Assembly (NCBI RefSeq): GCF_030816485.1
Contig: NZ_JAUSYC010000001.1
Location: forward strand, 3,348,001-3,412,000
Source: Arthrobacter sp. B1I2
GTDB lineage: Bacteria; Actinomycetota; Actinomycetes; Actinomycetales; Micrococcaceae
DNA length: 64,000 nucleotides
Direction: 5' to 3'
Shown: positions 1 to 9,260 of the stretch, one piece after another
Layout: every line of letters starts with the position of its first letter
How positions within the stretch are numbered: the first letter of the stretch is position 1
The notes under the pieces: generated by a model
Seen by the model: the letters and a program-made list of their open reading frames with translations, nothing else
Told to the model about the DNA's origin: nothing
Database searches by the model: none
Translations under genes and position numbers: made by a program

Positions 1-2220
1 ACCGTCACCACGCTGTCCAATTCGCTGCGCATGCTGTTCTCCCGTGCCGGCAGCTACCCGGAAGGTGCCCCGCCGCTGGACTCGGATGCCTTCTCCCCCA
101 ACACTGCGGCCGGCGCCTGCCCGGAATGCCATGGCCTGGGCACTGCACATACGGTCAGTGAAGCCTCGCTGGTTCCGGACACGTCCCTGAGCATCCGGGA
201 CGGCGCGATCGCCGCATGGCCCGGGGCCTGGCAGGGCAAGAACCTGCGGGACATCCTGACCCACCTGGGCTACGACGTTGATGTTCCCTGGCGGCAGTTG
301 CCGCGGAAGCACCGGGATTGGATCCTGTTCACCGAAGAACAGCCGGTGGTTGAGGTAACGCCGCAACGGGACCGTGTGGCCAAGCCGTACAAGGGCCGTT
401 TCTGGAGCGCGAAGAGCTACGTCATGCACACGCTGCTGGATTCCAAGAGCCCTGCCATGCGGGAGAAGGTCCTGCGCTTCATGGAGACCGGGCCATGCCC
501 GCGCTGCGGCGGAACCGGGCTCCGGCCGGAGGCCCTGGCGGTGACCTTCGCCGGGCAAACCATTGCCGGGCTCAGCACGGTGCCCATGACCGAACTGGCA
601 GAGATCATCCGTCCCACCACGGTGCTGGCAACCGCAGCAACGGCGTCGCGCAAGCAGTCCTCAGAATCCAATGAAGTGGCTGTGGCCATCACCCGCGACC
701 TGCTGCAGCGCATCACCGTGCTGTTGGAGCTGGGCCTGGGCTACCTTGCCCTGGGCAGGGCCACGCCAACGCTCTCGCCGGGTGAGATGCAGCGGCTGCG
801 GATTGCCACCCAGCTCCGTTCCGGGCTGTTCGGGGTGATCTACGTGCTGGACGAACCGTCCGCGGGCCTGCACCCTGCGGACGCCGAGCCCCTCCTTGCG
901 GTTTTGGACCAGCTCAAGGCATCGGGAAACTCGGTGTTCGTGGTGGAGCACAACATGGACGTGGTCCGCCGCGCCGACTGGCTCGTTGATGTGGGACCCC
1001 GCGCCGGCGAAGACGGCGGGCACGTGCTCTACAGCGGGCCCGTCCAGGGCCTCAACGCGGTGGCAGGGTCCGTGACGCGGCCGTTCCTGTTCCCGGATGG
1101 TCCAGCCGCATCAAAGGCCGACGCCGGCGCAGGCGGGCGTGCGCCACGCGAGGCTACGGGATGGCTGGAACTGGGCGGTATCAGCCGCCACAACTTGCGG
1201 AACCTGGACGCGTCCTTTCCGCTCGGCGTCCTGACAGCAGTCACGGGAGTGTCAGGCTCGGGCAAGTCCACCCTGGTCAGCGGGGTCCTCGCTGATGTGG
1301 CCGGCATCCCGCGGCAGGCCAGTGAGGACAGCCAGCAGTTGCCTGACGAACCGGGCGCGCACGTCGAAGAAGACGGCGTTCAGGGCAGCTTGACACACGT
1401 ATCCGGGCTGGAGCGGATCGACCGTACGGTCAAGGTGGACCAGAAACCGATCGGCCGCACCCCGCGCTCCAATCTGGCCACCTACACAGGACTGTTTGAT
1501 GCCGTCCGCCGGGAGTTCGCTGACACCGACGCTGCCAGGAGCCGGGGGTTCGGCCCCGGGCGCTTTTCCTTCAACGTGGCTGGCGGACGGTGTGAGACCT
1601 GCCAGGGTGAGGGGTTCGTGGCCGTGGAACTGCTCTTCCTGCCGGGCAGCTACGGTCCGTGCCCGGAATGCAGCGGCTCGCGCTACAACCCCGAAACCCT
1701 GGAAGTCACCTACCAGGGCAAAAACATCGCGGAGGTGCTGGGCATGACGGTCAACGCCGCCGCCGGTTTCCTGGCCGGGGTTCCCGCTGCCGCCCGTTCC
1801 CTGCAGACACTCCAGGAAGTGGGTCTGGGCTACCTCCGGCTGGGCCAGCCGGCCACCGAGCTTTCCGGGGGCGAGGCGCAGCGGATCAAGCTGGCCACTG
1901 AGCTGCAGCGGGCCCGGCGGGGCCACACGCTGTATCTGCTGGACGAGCCCACCACGGGACTGCACCCGGCCGACGTCGAACTCCTGATGGCGCAGCTTAA
2001 CCGCCTGGTCGATGCCGGAAACACGGTAATCGTGGTGGAACACGCCATGGACGTGGTGGCTGCCGCCGACTGGGTGATGGACCTGGGACCCGCCGGTGGC
2101 GACGCCGGCGGCAGGATCGTCGCCGCCGGTGACCCTGCCGTCGTCGCGCGTTCCCGCAGCAGCCGCACCGCACCCTATCTGGCAGCGGCACTCCAGGCGC
2201 GCTCCGGGGGCAGGGACTGA
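1..2220 (+). CDS. UvrA-like excinuclease ABC subunit A paralogue (5' partial)
   Basis: The reading frame is open from the first base, so the N-terminus lies outside the window and about 739 residues are visible. The protein has the duplicated ABC-ATPase plan of UvrA. CxxC zinc-type motifs (CPEC, CPRC, CETC, CPEC) occur in both halves. The first half has a degenerate signature, LSPGEMQR (near visible residue 258), followed by VLDEPSAGLHP. The second half has Walker A GSGKST (near 420), a canonical LSGGEAQR (near 621) and LLDEPTTGLHP. UvrA recognises DNA lesions in nucleotide-excision repair. The altered first signature and the short second-domain insert suggest a class II UvrA (UvrA2-like, sometimes linked to drug tolerance) rather than the housekeeping copy; this is inference. 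No uvrB or uvrC is nearby. Confidence 0.9.
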   Translation, partial: TVTTLSNSLRMLFSRAGSYPEGAPPLDSDAFSPNTAAGACPECHGLGTAHTVSEASLVPDTSLSIRDGAIAAWPGAWQGKNLRDILTHLGYDVDVPWRQLPRKHRDWILFTEEQPVVEVTPQRDRVAKPYKGRFWSAKSYVMHTLLDSKSPAMREKVLRFMETGPCPRCGGTGLRPEALAVTFAGQTIAGLSTVPMTELAEIIRPTTVLATAATASRKQSSESNEVAVAITRDLLQRITVLLELGLGYLALGRATPTLSPGEMQRLRIATQLRSGLFGVIYVLDEPSAGLHPADAEPLLAVLDQLKASGNSVFVVEHNMDVVRRADWLVDVGPRAGEDGGHVLYSGPVQGLNAVAGSVTRPFLFPDGPAASKADAGAGGRAPREATGWLELGGISRHNLRNLDASFPLGVLTAVTGVSGSGKSTLVSGVLADVAGIPRQASEDSQQLPDEPGAHVEEDGVQGSLTHVSGLERIDRTVKVDQKPIGRTPRSNLATYTGLFDAVRREFADTDAARSRGFGPGRFSFNVAGGRCETCQGEGFVAVELLFLPGSYGPCPECSGSRYNPETLEVTYQGKNIAEVLGMTVNAAAGFLAGVPAAARSLQTLQEVGLGYLRLGQPATELSGGEAQRIKLATELQRARRGHTLYLLDEPTTGLHPADVELLMAQLNRLVDAGNTVIVVEHAMDVVAAADWVMDLGPAGGDAGGRIVAAGDPAVVARSRSSRTAPYLAAALQARSGGRD

Positions 2221-2270
2221 CAGCGGGCTGCACTCTTGCCGTCGCTCGTGCAGGGGCGTAGGACGGAGGA

Positions 2271-3134
2271 ATGCGTTCCCAACAGGCGGTACCCCCACGC
2301 GACGTTCTGCGCGGCCGCGTCGCGGTGGTGACCGGGTCCAGCCGTGGGCTTGGGTTTGCCATGGCACGCGTGCTGGGCCTGCACGGTGCAGTGGTGGTGC
2401 TGGCCGCCAGGTCGGACGACGGCGTTGCTGCCGCCGTCGAGCGTCTGCGCTCCCAAGGCATCGCGGTGTCCGGGAGGCGCTGTGACACCGCAGAACCGGC
2501 CGACGTGGAGGCGCTCCGGGATGATGCCCTCAACCGGGGGACGCTGGACATTTGGATCAACAATGCCGGCACGTCAGGGGTCTTCGGTCCAACTGCGTCG
2601 ACTCCCGTGGATGACTTCACGCGCGTGGTGCGCACCAACATACTGGGCACCTTCCACGGGGCGAGGGCTGCCTTGCCGGTATTCCTGGAGCAGGGCCACG
2701 GCGACCTGGTGAACCTCTACGGCCAGGGCGACCGCGGGCCCGTGGCACTGCAGAACGCCTATGCTTCAAGCAAGCGGTGGGTCCGCCAGTTCACCGAGAC
2801 GCTGCGGCTGGAAACCAAAGGCACAGGCGTGCGGGTACACGGCATGAATCCTGGCCTGGTGGAGACCGAACTCCTGGGGCGGGTGACGTCCCAGGCGGGG
2901 TACGAGCACCGCCTCGGAGCCCTGCAGGTGGTGGTGGGACTGTGGGGACAGAACGCGGACCAAGCGGCACGGCCCATCATGCATCTTGTGACTTCTGACG
3001 CCGCGGAATTCCGGTTCCTGACCAGGACGAGGCTGGTGACGCACGGCCTGCACAACGTGCTGAACGGCCGCTTGCGCCGCACAAAGAGGATGCCCTTGGC
3101 GGTCACCTTGGTGGACCCGGACCAACGGCCCTGA
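2271..3134 (+). CDS. SDR family NAD(P)-dependent oxidoreductase
   Basis: A 287-residue short-chain dehydrogenase with a Rossmann fold. The cofactor motif TGSSRGLG lies near residues 23-30, NNAG follows near 100, and the catalytic YxxxK (YASSK) is near 165. The position 13 residues before the catalytic Tyr, where classical SDRs carry Ser, lies in YGQGDRG and shows Gly, so the usual catalytic Ser appears to be missing. Activity may be altered or the residue replaced from elsewhere. The gene starts 50 bases after the UvrA-like gene on the same strand. The substrate cannot be predicted. Confidence 0.85.
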   Translation: MRSQQAVPPRDVLRGRVAVVTGSSRGLGFAMARVLGLHGAVVVLAARSDDGVAAAVERLRSQGIAVSGRRCDTAEPADVEALRDDALNRGTLDIWINNAGTSGVFGPTASTPVDDFTRVVRTNILGTFHGARAALPVFLEQGHGDLVNLYGQGDRGPVALQNAYASSKRWVRQFTETLRLETKGTGVRVHGMNPGLVETELLGRVTSQAGYEHRLGALQVVVGLWGQNADQAARPIMHLVTSDAAEFRFLTRTRLVTHGLHNVLNGRLRRTKRMPLAVTLVDPDQRP

Positions 3135-3245
3135 CCGGTCCCTTCCGACCGCGCCCGTTAAGAAACCGAGACCTGTTCAATGCAGAGTTGTGGCGCGGGG
3201 CACACTATGCTCGACAGCACCATCCGGATCGCGGGAAGAGGCACC

Positions 3246-3536
3246 ATGAGCATCGACTTTGAGGTTGGGTCCATCCGCAGCACCGGGGATTCGGCGCTTG
3301 CCGCCGCTGCAGACGATGCCATTCCTGCAGCCATGGCCATCGCCATGCAACGCGTCCTGGAACGCCATATGGCCTACAACTGGGTGTGGACCGACGAGAT
3401 CCGCTGCAGGGGGTGCAACGCCAGCCTGTCGGTCCCGTTCCTTGCCAGCACACGCGCCAACGCCGACCTCGTCTTCGAGGCCCATCGGTCCCGGGAATGG
3501 GCGGCGTTGCTGGCTGGGACCGCGGCCGGAAGCTAG
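3246..3536 (+). CDS. Small hypothetical protein with a CxxC pair
   Basis: A 96-residue soluble protein. The ATG at 3246 is chosen over an in-frame start at 3180 because a purine-rich GGGAAGAGG precedes it at the right distance. The only visible motif is RCRGC in the middle, which could be half of a metal or redox site. The C-terminal part (HRSREWAALLAG) looks helical. No family is recognised. It stands alone between the SDR and the flotillin gene. Confidence 0.55.
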   Translation: MSIDFEVGSIRSTGDSALAAAADDAIPAAMAIAMQRVLERHMAYNWVWTDEIRCRGCNASLSVPFLASTRANADLVFEAHRSREWAALLAGTAAGS

Positions 3537-3783
3537 GAGCCTGCGGGCGCCAAACCTGGTCCTGTCCGAATGCGCCAGGCGCCCGCGTCGGGCACCCTGT
3601 TTTGTTGCCGCAGGCAAATATCGGTCCGGCTCTGGACTCTTGGCCGGGGCACAATCAGACTGTCTACAACAGCTGGCCAGGCACGCCGGAATGGACTGTG
3701 CTTTCATGGGTCGGGTAAATGGACGGCTGCACTTATTGGGGCTTTACCGCGATGCCTGTTCGCGGCATTGAAAGGACCTGGTT

Positions 3784-5217
3784 ATGCCGGACTTTGCACC
3801 GTTCTTTCCGCTTCTTGCCATTATTTTGGGTGTGGTAGTCGCCATAGGATTTATTTGGGTGGCAACAAAACTGATGTGGAAGGTTGCTGAACCCAACGAG
3901 GCGCTGATTATCTCGGGACTGACCCGGGGGACGCTTGAAACCCGGGCAGGCATGGATTTCAAGATAGTCACCGGCAAGGGCGCCCTGGTCCTCCCTGGCC
4001 TGCAGACGGTGCGTCCATTGTCACTGACGTTGAACGAAACGGAACTCAAAGTTTCCTGCGTCACGTCACAGGGCATCCAGGTAATCGTGGAGGGCGTTGT
4101 CATATACAAGATTGGTGACGCCCCGCCTTTTATTGCCAACGCCGCCCGCCGCTTTTTGGGCCAGCAACCGAAAATGCAGAGCCAGGTATACAACGTTTTT
4201 GAAGGCCACCTGCGCTCCATTATCGGCAGCATGACCGTGGAGGAGATTATCCGCGAGCGGGACAAGCTCGGTTCACAGGTCCGCAGCGCCAGCGGTGTGG
4301 AGATGGAAAAGCTGGGCCTGGTGGTGGATTCGCTGCAGATCAAGGACCTGCAGGACCCCACCGGCTACATCCAGAACATCGCCAAGCCGCACATCGCCCA
4401 GGTGAAGATGGAGGCCCGGATCGCCGAGGCCACCCGCAACCGGGAAGCTGCGGAGAAGGAGGCGGAAGCGGCAGCCCTGATCGCGGACGCGCAGAGCGTT
4501 TCAGCGATCAGGCAGTCGGTGGCGCAGGCCAATGCCGAGCGCGCCAGGGCAAATGCCGCCCAGGCGGGCCCGCTGGCCGAGGCGACGGCACGGCAGCAGG
4601 TGGTGGTCCAGGAAACCGAAGTTGCCAAGCTCGAGGCTGACCGGGAGGAGCAGAAACTGCAGACAAGCATCCGGAAACCCGCTGATGCGAAGGCCTACGC
4701 CAAACGCACAGACGCTGAAGGCCAGAAAGCGGCCGACATCAGCGCCGCAGAGGCGCTGGCGCGCCGCACGGAGCTTGAAGCCCAGGCGAACGCCCGCCGC
4801 ACAGAACTGCAGGCCCAGGCGAATGCCACCGCCGCGGCCGCCGCGGCCGGAGCAACCAAAGTCACCGGCGAAGCCGAAGCCGCCGCGACCAGGGCCAAAG
4901 GTGACGCTGCGGCGTCCGCGATCAAGGCCAAGGCGCTGGCAGAGGCGGACGGCATCAAAGCCCGGGCAGAAGCGCTGGGCACCAACCAGGACGCAGTCAT
5001 CTCCCAGCAGCTTGCCGAGAACATGCCCGCCATCATCGCCGCAGCGGCCGAGCCCTTTTCCCATGTTGGCAACATGACCGTCCTGAACGGCGGCGAGGGC
5101 GTCAATAAGATGCTGGGCGGGATCCTGGCACAGGCAGGTGACTACCTGCCTGTGCTCGCGACAGCGCTCCGGAAGGGTGAAGACAGCAAGCGTCCATCCA
5201 AGGCTCCCGGCGCATAG
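3784..5217 (+). CDS. Flotillin-like SPFH-domain membrane scaffold protein
   Basis: 477 residues. One hydrophobic helix at residues 8-28 anchors the protein, followed by an SPFH/band-7 domain (about 35-215, including EALIISG and MTVEEIIRERD). A long Ala/Glu/Lys-rich coiled coil (about 215-410) has repeated EAEA and QANA blocks. The C-terminal end (NMPAIIAAAAEPFSHVGNMTVLNGG) is typical of flotillins. Flotillins organise membrane microdomains and usually work with an NfeD-type protein, and such a gene follows immediately. The start has an AAAGGA ribosome site in the right place. Confidence 0.9.
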   Translation: MPDFAPFFPLLAIILGVVVAIGFIWVATKLMWKVAEPNEALIISGLTRGTLETRAGMDFKIVTGKGALVLPGLQTVRPLSLTLNETELKVSCVTSQGIQVIVEGVVIYKIGDAPPFIANAARRFLGQQPKMQSQVYNVFEGHLRSIIGSMTVEEIIRERDKLGSQVRSASGVEMEKLGLVVDSLQIKDLQDPTGYIQNIAKPHIAQVKMEARIAEATRNREAAEKEAEAAALIADAQSVSAIRQSVAQANAERARANAAQAGPLAEATARQQVVVQETEVAKLEADREEQKLQTSIRKPADAKAYAKRTDAEGQKAADISAAEALARRTELEAQANARRTELQAQANATAAAAAAGATKVTGEAEAAATRAKGDAAASAIKAKALAEADGIKARAEALGTNQDAVISQQLAENMPAIIAAAAEPFSHVGNMTVLNGGEGVNKMLGGILAQAGDYLPVLATALRKGEDSKRPSKAPGA

Positions 5218-5224
5218 GCCTCCG

Positions 5225-5467
5225 GTGCGCAAGGACGTGGACCGGAGCCTGACGGGGAAAATCGGCAGGGTGACCGGACGCATCGGCCCGGGCACCATCG
5301 GCGAAGTCATGCTGCCCTACCTTGGCGGCACCATGGCCTTCCACGCCCACCCGTTCGACAAGACGAGCGTCTTCCCGGTGGGCGCTGAAGTGCTGGTGAT
5401 CTACTTCGACCCACCGCAAACGGTATATGTGGACGAACTGCCGGACGTGTTGAAGCACGCGGAGTAG
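5225..5467 (+). CDS. NfeD-like OB-fold protein, flotillin partner
   Basis: About 80 residues from a GTG at 5225, only 7 bases after the flotillin stop, so the two genes are almost certainly co-transcribed. An upstream ATG at 5138 would overlap the flotillin gene in a sequence without family character, and is rejected. The core (GKIGRVTGRIGPGTIG, then a hydrophobic strand VLVIYFDPP) resembles the soluble OB domain of NfeD proteins. The protein lacks the membrane helices and protease domain of long NfeD forms. It probably binds or stabilises the flotillin. Confidence 0.8.
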   Translation: MRKDVDRSLTGKIGRVTGRIGPGTIGEVMLPYLGGTMAFHAHPFDKTSVFPVGAEVLVIYFDPPQTVYVDELPDVLKHAE

Positions 5468-5493
5468 GGCAGGGCGCCGCCCTCCTGGTGGAG

Positions 5494-6525
5494 CTACCGT
5501 CCGCCCTCCATCTTGCGGCTTCGCTGCTCCCGGGCCATCGGCCCGTAGGGATAAACCCCCGCCTCGGGCTGGCTCGCCTGGGTAAGCCGGTCAACGTCGT
5601 CGGCACTGAGCTGCAGTTCAGCGGCGGCGAGGTTGTCAGCGAGCTGTTCTGTGGTCCGGGCCCCCAAAATCACCGAGGTCACGGCAGGCCTGTCCGCCAG
5701 CCACGCGAGGGCCACCTGGGATGAACTGACGCCATGGGCAGCAGCAATGTCCTCCACAGCATCAATGACCGTCCACGTGCGTGGGTTGTCATTGCGTGCT
5801 TTCCAGGCCTCCATGCCGCGTTCCGGGTTTTCCCCGAGGCGCGTTGCACCGGCAGGGCGCTGGTCCCGCTTGTACTTGCCGGACAACCAGCCACCGCCCA
5901 GGGGTGACCACGGCAGCAGGCCGATTCCGGCGTCAAGGGCCGCCGGAACGATCTCGAATTCGATGTCGCGGACCAGCAGGCTGTACTGGGGCTGCAGGCT
6001 TACGGGCGGGTTCCATCCCTGGTTGCGCGCAACATGGACGGCTTTGGTGAGCTGCCAGCCCAGGAAGTTGGAGAAACCGTAGTAGGCGATTTTGCCGCGG
6101 GTCACGGCGTCCTCGAGGAAGCGGAGGGTTTCCTCGAGGGGTGTGACCGGGTCCCACGCATGCATCTGGTAAAGGTCGATCTGCTCCACGCCCAGGCGGC
6201 GGAGGGATGCATCCAAGGCGCGGGTCAGGCGCCGCCGGGACGTCCCGACGTCGTTCGGTGCCGTCCCCATGGGAAAGCGTCCCTTCGTGGTGATCACCGC
6301 TTTGTCCCCCAGATCCGGCCGCTTGGCCAGCCACCGGCCGATGATTTCCTCGGAGACTCCTGCGCTGTAGACGTCCGCGGTGTCAATAAAGTTGCCGCCC
6401 GCTTCGAAGTAGTTGTCCAGGATGGCATGGGACGCTTCCTCCGTGGCTTCTGCACCGAATGTCATGGTGCCCAGCGCGTAGCTGGTGACGACGGTGCCGC
6501 TGTGGCCCAGGGTTCTGTACTGCAT
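5494..6525 (-). CDS. Aldo/keto reductase
   Basis: A 343-residue TIM-barrel NADPH-dependent oxidoreductase. The N-terminus MQYRTLGHSG and the GTMTFG loop fit the Kvbeta-like AKR subgroup. The catalytic tetrad is visible: Asp and Tyr in FIDTADVYS (about 47-55), Lys in ITTKG and His in YQMHAWD. The C-terminal NADP-binding segment SVILGARTTEQL is present. The ATG is preceded by AGGACAAAGC. The gene is convergent with the flotillin pair and lies 25 bases upstream of no recognisable partner except the SMP-30-like gene, which reads in the same direction. Confidence 0.9.
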   Translation of the reverse strand: MQYRTLGHSGTVVTSYALGTMTFGAEATEEASHAILDNYFEAGGNFIDTADVYSAGVSEEIIGRWLAKRPDLGDKAVITTKGRFPMGTAPNDVGTSRRRLTRALDASLRRLGVEQIDLYQMHAWDPVTPLEETLRFLEDAVTRGKIAYYGFSNFLGWQLTKAVHVARNQGWNPPVSLQPQYSLLVRDIEFEIVPAALDAGIGLLPWSPLGGGWLSGKYKRDQRPAGATRLGENPERGMEAWKARNDNPRTWTVIDAVEDIAAAHGVSSSQVALAWLADRPAVTSVILGARTTEQLADNLAAAELQLSADDVDRLTQASQPEAGVYPYGPMAREQRSRKMEGGR

Positions 6526-6550
6526 GCTTTGTCCTCGCGATCAGTTGTGG

Positions 6551-7435
6551 TTAGACGGAAGGAACGCGGGTGGCCGCGTCCGTGGTGGTGGTGCGGATCC
6601 GGTACAGGCTGGTGGTTGCAGTGATGTAGAGGTCCTGGCCGTCGGGACCGCCGAAACACAGGTTCGAAACGGTCTCGGGCACTGCAATGGTGCCCAGAAG
6701 TTGGAAGGACGGTGAGTAGATCCGGACCGAGGGGCCGGCCGAGGTCCAGATCCTTCCTTCGACGTCGACCCTTAGTCCGTCCGCCGCATCACCGTCTTCC
6801 AACTCGAGCGTGCCTGTCCGGGGGCCGCAGTAGCCGTCGCGCACACTGTAGGTGGCGATCCGCAGCGGGACGCCGTAGCCGGGACCGGCCGTATCCGCGA
6901 CATAGAGGTCAGACTCGTCAGGCGAGAAGGCCAGCCCGTTGGGGTGCACCAGGTCGGTGACCACCGCCGTCAGCGTTCCGGAGGCCGGCTCGAAGCGGAA
7001 CACATGACAGCCGCCGTATTCCTGCTCGCCCTCGTGCCCTTCCTTTGTCCCTGGAAGAATTCCGTAGGGCGGGTCCGTGAACCAGATGCTGGTGTCGCGG
7101 GCGATCACCACGTCATTGGGCGAATTCAGCCGGTGGCCCTGGAAGGAATCCACCAGGCCCGTCACCGTTCCGTCGCGGTCGCGCTCCACCCGGCGTCGGC
7201 CGTGGCTGCACTGCACCACGCTGCCATCGGTGTCGAGGGTGCGGCCGTTGGTGAATTCAACACCCACCGCATATTCCCGGGTGGCCCCCGTGGCGGGGTT
7301 GAACTCGAGGATGCGGTTGTTCGGGATGTCGCTCCAGCGGACCGTCTGCGACGACGGCACCCACAGTGGCCCCTCGGCCCACACCGAGCCGGTGTAAAGG
7401 CAATCCAAAGAACCAGTCGTCAGCCCATCCGCCAT
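6551..7435 (-). CDS. SMP-30/gluconolactonase/LRE-like six-bladed beta-propeller protein
   Basis: About 294 residues from the ATG at 7435; an in-frame start at 7498 would add 21 residues without family similarity. Family motifs include AEGPLW near the N-terminus (metal-binding Glu), NSPNDVVIA (metal-binding Asn), HPNGLAFSPDE (catalytic-type Asp region) and DAADGLRVDVEG (DG motif). Such enzymes hydrolyse sugar lactones with a divalent metal. The gene probably shares a transcript with the downstream aldo/keto reductase, 25 bases away, which would fit sugar or polyol oxidation. The exact substrate is unknown. Confidence 0.85.
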   Translation of the reverse strand: MADGLTTGSLDCLYTGSVWAEGPLWVPSSQTVRWSDIPNNRILEFNPATGATREYAVGVEFTNGRTLDTDGSVVQCSHGRRRVERDRDGTVTGLVDSFQGHRLNSPNDVVIARDTSIWFTDPPYGILPGTKEGHEGEQEYGGCHVFRFEPASGTLTAVVTDLVHPNGLAFSPDESDLYVADTAGPGYGVPLRIATYSVRDGYCGPRTGTLELEDGDAADGLRVDVEGRIWTSAGPSVRIYSPSFQLLGTIAVPETVSNLCFGGPDGQDLYITATTSLYRIRTTTTDAATRVPSV

Positions 7436-7525
7436 AGCATGCACAGGCAACACGATAGTGGGAAGGACTGGGTCTGGGGCATCCCCGCGCCGCATCAACC
7501 CGCTTCAATGTGCGAGGCTGATGCC

Positions 7526-7948
7526 ATGGACCTGTTGGTATCGCCCGCGCTCACGATTCCGTCGGCTGAGCTTGGCTGGCGCTTCTCTCGGTCCTCCGGC
7601 CCAGGAGGTCAGCACGTCAACACCTCGGACAGCCGTGTCGAACTCTCGTGGAACGTCGCCGGGTCGCCCACACTGTCCGAAGCCCAACGCCTGGTGCTCC
7701 TCACGCGGTTGGACCGCCTCCTCATCGCCGGAGTCATCACTGTGACTGCGGCAGAACGCCGCTCCCAGCTACGAAACCGTCAAATCGCCCTGGCTAAGCT
7801 CTCCGTCCTGCTGGCGGAAGCACTGACTCCTGAGGCCGCTGCCCGGCGTCCGACCAAACCCAGCCGCGCCTCAAACCGCCGACGGCTTGCGGCGAAGGAG
7901 CGGCGCGCTGTGACGAAGCAGCACCGGCGGCGTCCGGCCGCGGAATAA
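7526..7948 (+). CDS. arfB: Alternative ribosome-rescue factor ArfB (peptidyl-tRNA hydrolase)
   Basis: 140 residues. It carries the release-factor catalytic loop (SSGPGGQHVN) near residues 25-35, then a basic, Arg/Lys-rich C-terminal tail (RRRLAAKERRAVTKQHRRR). This is the ArfB/YaeJ plan: the tail enters the empty mRNA channel of a stalled ribosome and the GGQ loop hydrolyses peptidyl-tRNA. The length matches the family. The ATG at 7526 (MDLLV) fits known family N-termini. In-frame starts upstream would overlap the divergent SMP-30-like gene. Confidence 0.9.
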   Translation: MDLLVSPALTIPSAELGWRFSRSSGPGGQHVNTSDSRVELSWNVAGSPTLSEAQRLVLLTRLDRLLIAGVITVTAAERRSQLRNRQIALAKLSVLLAEALTPEAAARRPTKPSRASNRRRLAAKERRAVTKQHRRRPAAE

Positions 7949-8075
7949 GGCCAGGACCACCGCCTGCTAATGACCCGGGAGCGGGCTTTCGATACCATCG
8001 AAGGTCCACCGGTCAGTCATAAAGGCTTTCGCGCCCGACGTACCCGCCGAGCGCCAGCTGAGCAGGGAGGCCACC

Positions 8076-9233
8076 ATGGACGTCGCTGAAAATCCGCTTG
8101 ACCCGTTTCCCCACTATGAACGAATGCGGGCAGCGGCCCCCGTCTTCCTTGATGATCAATCCGGGGCCTGGCATGTGTTCCGGTATGACGATGTCCAGCG
8201 GGTGCTGTCCGAGCACGCGACGTTCTCGTCGCGCATCGGCGGTGATGATCCATCGGGTTCCGGCCAATTATTTGCCGCCAGCCTGATCACCACCGATCCC
8301 CCACGGCACCGGCAGTTACGCTCCCTGGTCACACAGGCGTTCATGCCGAAAGCCGTTGACGCGCTGGCGCCCCGCATCGCCGGACTTACAGACGAGCTTC
8401 TGGAGGGGATCGCTGCCCGCCGGAGCGCAGACCTGATCAAGGAATTGGCGTACCCGTTGCCGGTCATAGTGATCTCCGAGCTCATGGGCATCCCCGCCGA
8501 GGACCGCGAGCGCTTCAAACAGTGGTCTGACATTATTGTCAGCCAAACGCGAACTGGTCCGACCGGCCGGGAGCACGACGCCACCACGTCAGAGATGATC
8601 GAGTACTTCCTGGCCCTGATCGACCAGCGCAGGAGGCGGCCCGGTAAAGACCTGATCAGCACCCTGCTTGCCGCCGAGATCGATGGCCAAAAACTGACGG
8701 TTCCTGAACTGCTGGGTTTCTGCAGTCTGCTGCTCGTCGCCGGCAATGAGACCACCACCAATCTGATTGGCAACGCCGTCCTGTGTCTGGCCGAGTCGCC
8801 CGTCACTCTCCAGCGTGTCCTTGAGGAGCCCGCCTTGCTTCCGCAGACCCTCGAGGAGGTACTGCGCTTCCGGTCGCCGGTACAGTCCATGTACCGGGTG
8901 GCGGTAGCGGAGACAATGCTGGGAGGTGAACGGATCCCCGCCGGTGCACCGATCGTTGCGTGGATCGGCTCCGCCAACCGCGACGAGCAGACGTTCCAGC
9001 GGCCGGCTGAGTTCGACGTCGACCGCAGCCCGAACCGGCATCTGGCCTTCGGCCACGGCATTCATTTTTGCCTCGGTGCGCCACTGGCCCGGCTGGAAGC
9101 CAGGATCGCACTGGAGGCACTGCTGGCCCGCTTGCCCGGGCTTTCCCTGGCTCCCGGAGCACAACTGGAACGGATGGAAAGCACCATCGTTTACGGGCTG
9201 AAGGCACTTCCCGTCACGTGGCAGCCTGCCTGA
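8076..9233 (+). CDS. Cytochrome P450
   Basis: A 385-residue soluble bacterial P450. The I-helix oxygen-activation motif AGNETTT lies near residue 227, ExxR (EEVLR) near 265, and the haem-thiolate loop FGHGIHFCLG near 328-337, with its axial Cys. The length is typical of class I enzymes that need a separate ferredoxin and reductase. None is encoded nearby, so the redox partners must come from elsewhere. The ATG follows an AGGGAGG ribosome site. The substrate is unknown. Confidence 0.93.
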   Translation: MDVAENPLDPFPHYERMRAAAPVFLDDQSGAWHVFRYDDVQRVLSEHATFSSRIGGDDPSGSGQLFAASLITTDPPRHRQLRSLVTQAFMPKAVDALAPRIAGLTDELLEGIAARRSADLIKELAYPLPVIVISELMGIPAEDRERFKQWSDIIVSQTRTGPTGREHDATTSEMIEYFLALIDQRRRRPGKDLISTLLAAEIDGQKLTVPELLGFCSLLLVAGNETTTNLIGNAVLCLAESPVTLQRVLEEPALLPQTLEEVLRFRSPVQSMYRVAVAETMLGGERIPAGAPIVAWIGSANRDEQTFQRPAEFDVDRSPNRHLAFGHGIHFCLGAPLARLEARIALEALLARLPGLSLAPGAQLERMESTIVYGLKALPVTWQPA

Positions 9234-9260
9234 CTGACAGGGACGGCAGGATTCAAGGGG

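Noticed and set aside
1252..2367. 371-codon minus-strand ORF
   Set aside because: It is antisense to the UvrA-like gene; the protein is low-complexity, without motifs, and arises from G+C-rich codon bias.
5138..5224. Upstream extension of the NfeD-like gene
   Set aside because: It would overlap the flotillin coding region and has an Arg/Pro-rich sequence unlike the family; the GTG at 5225 is better.
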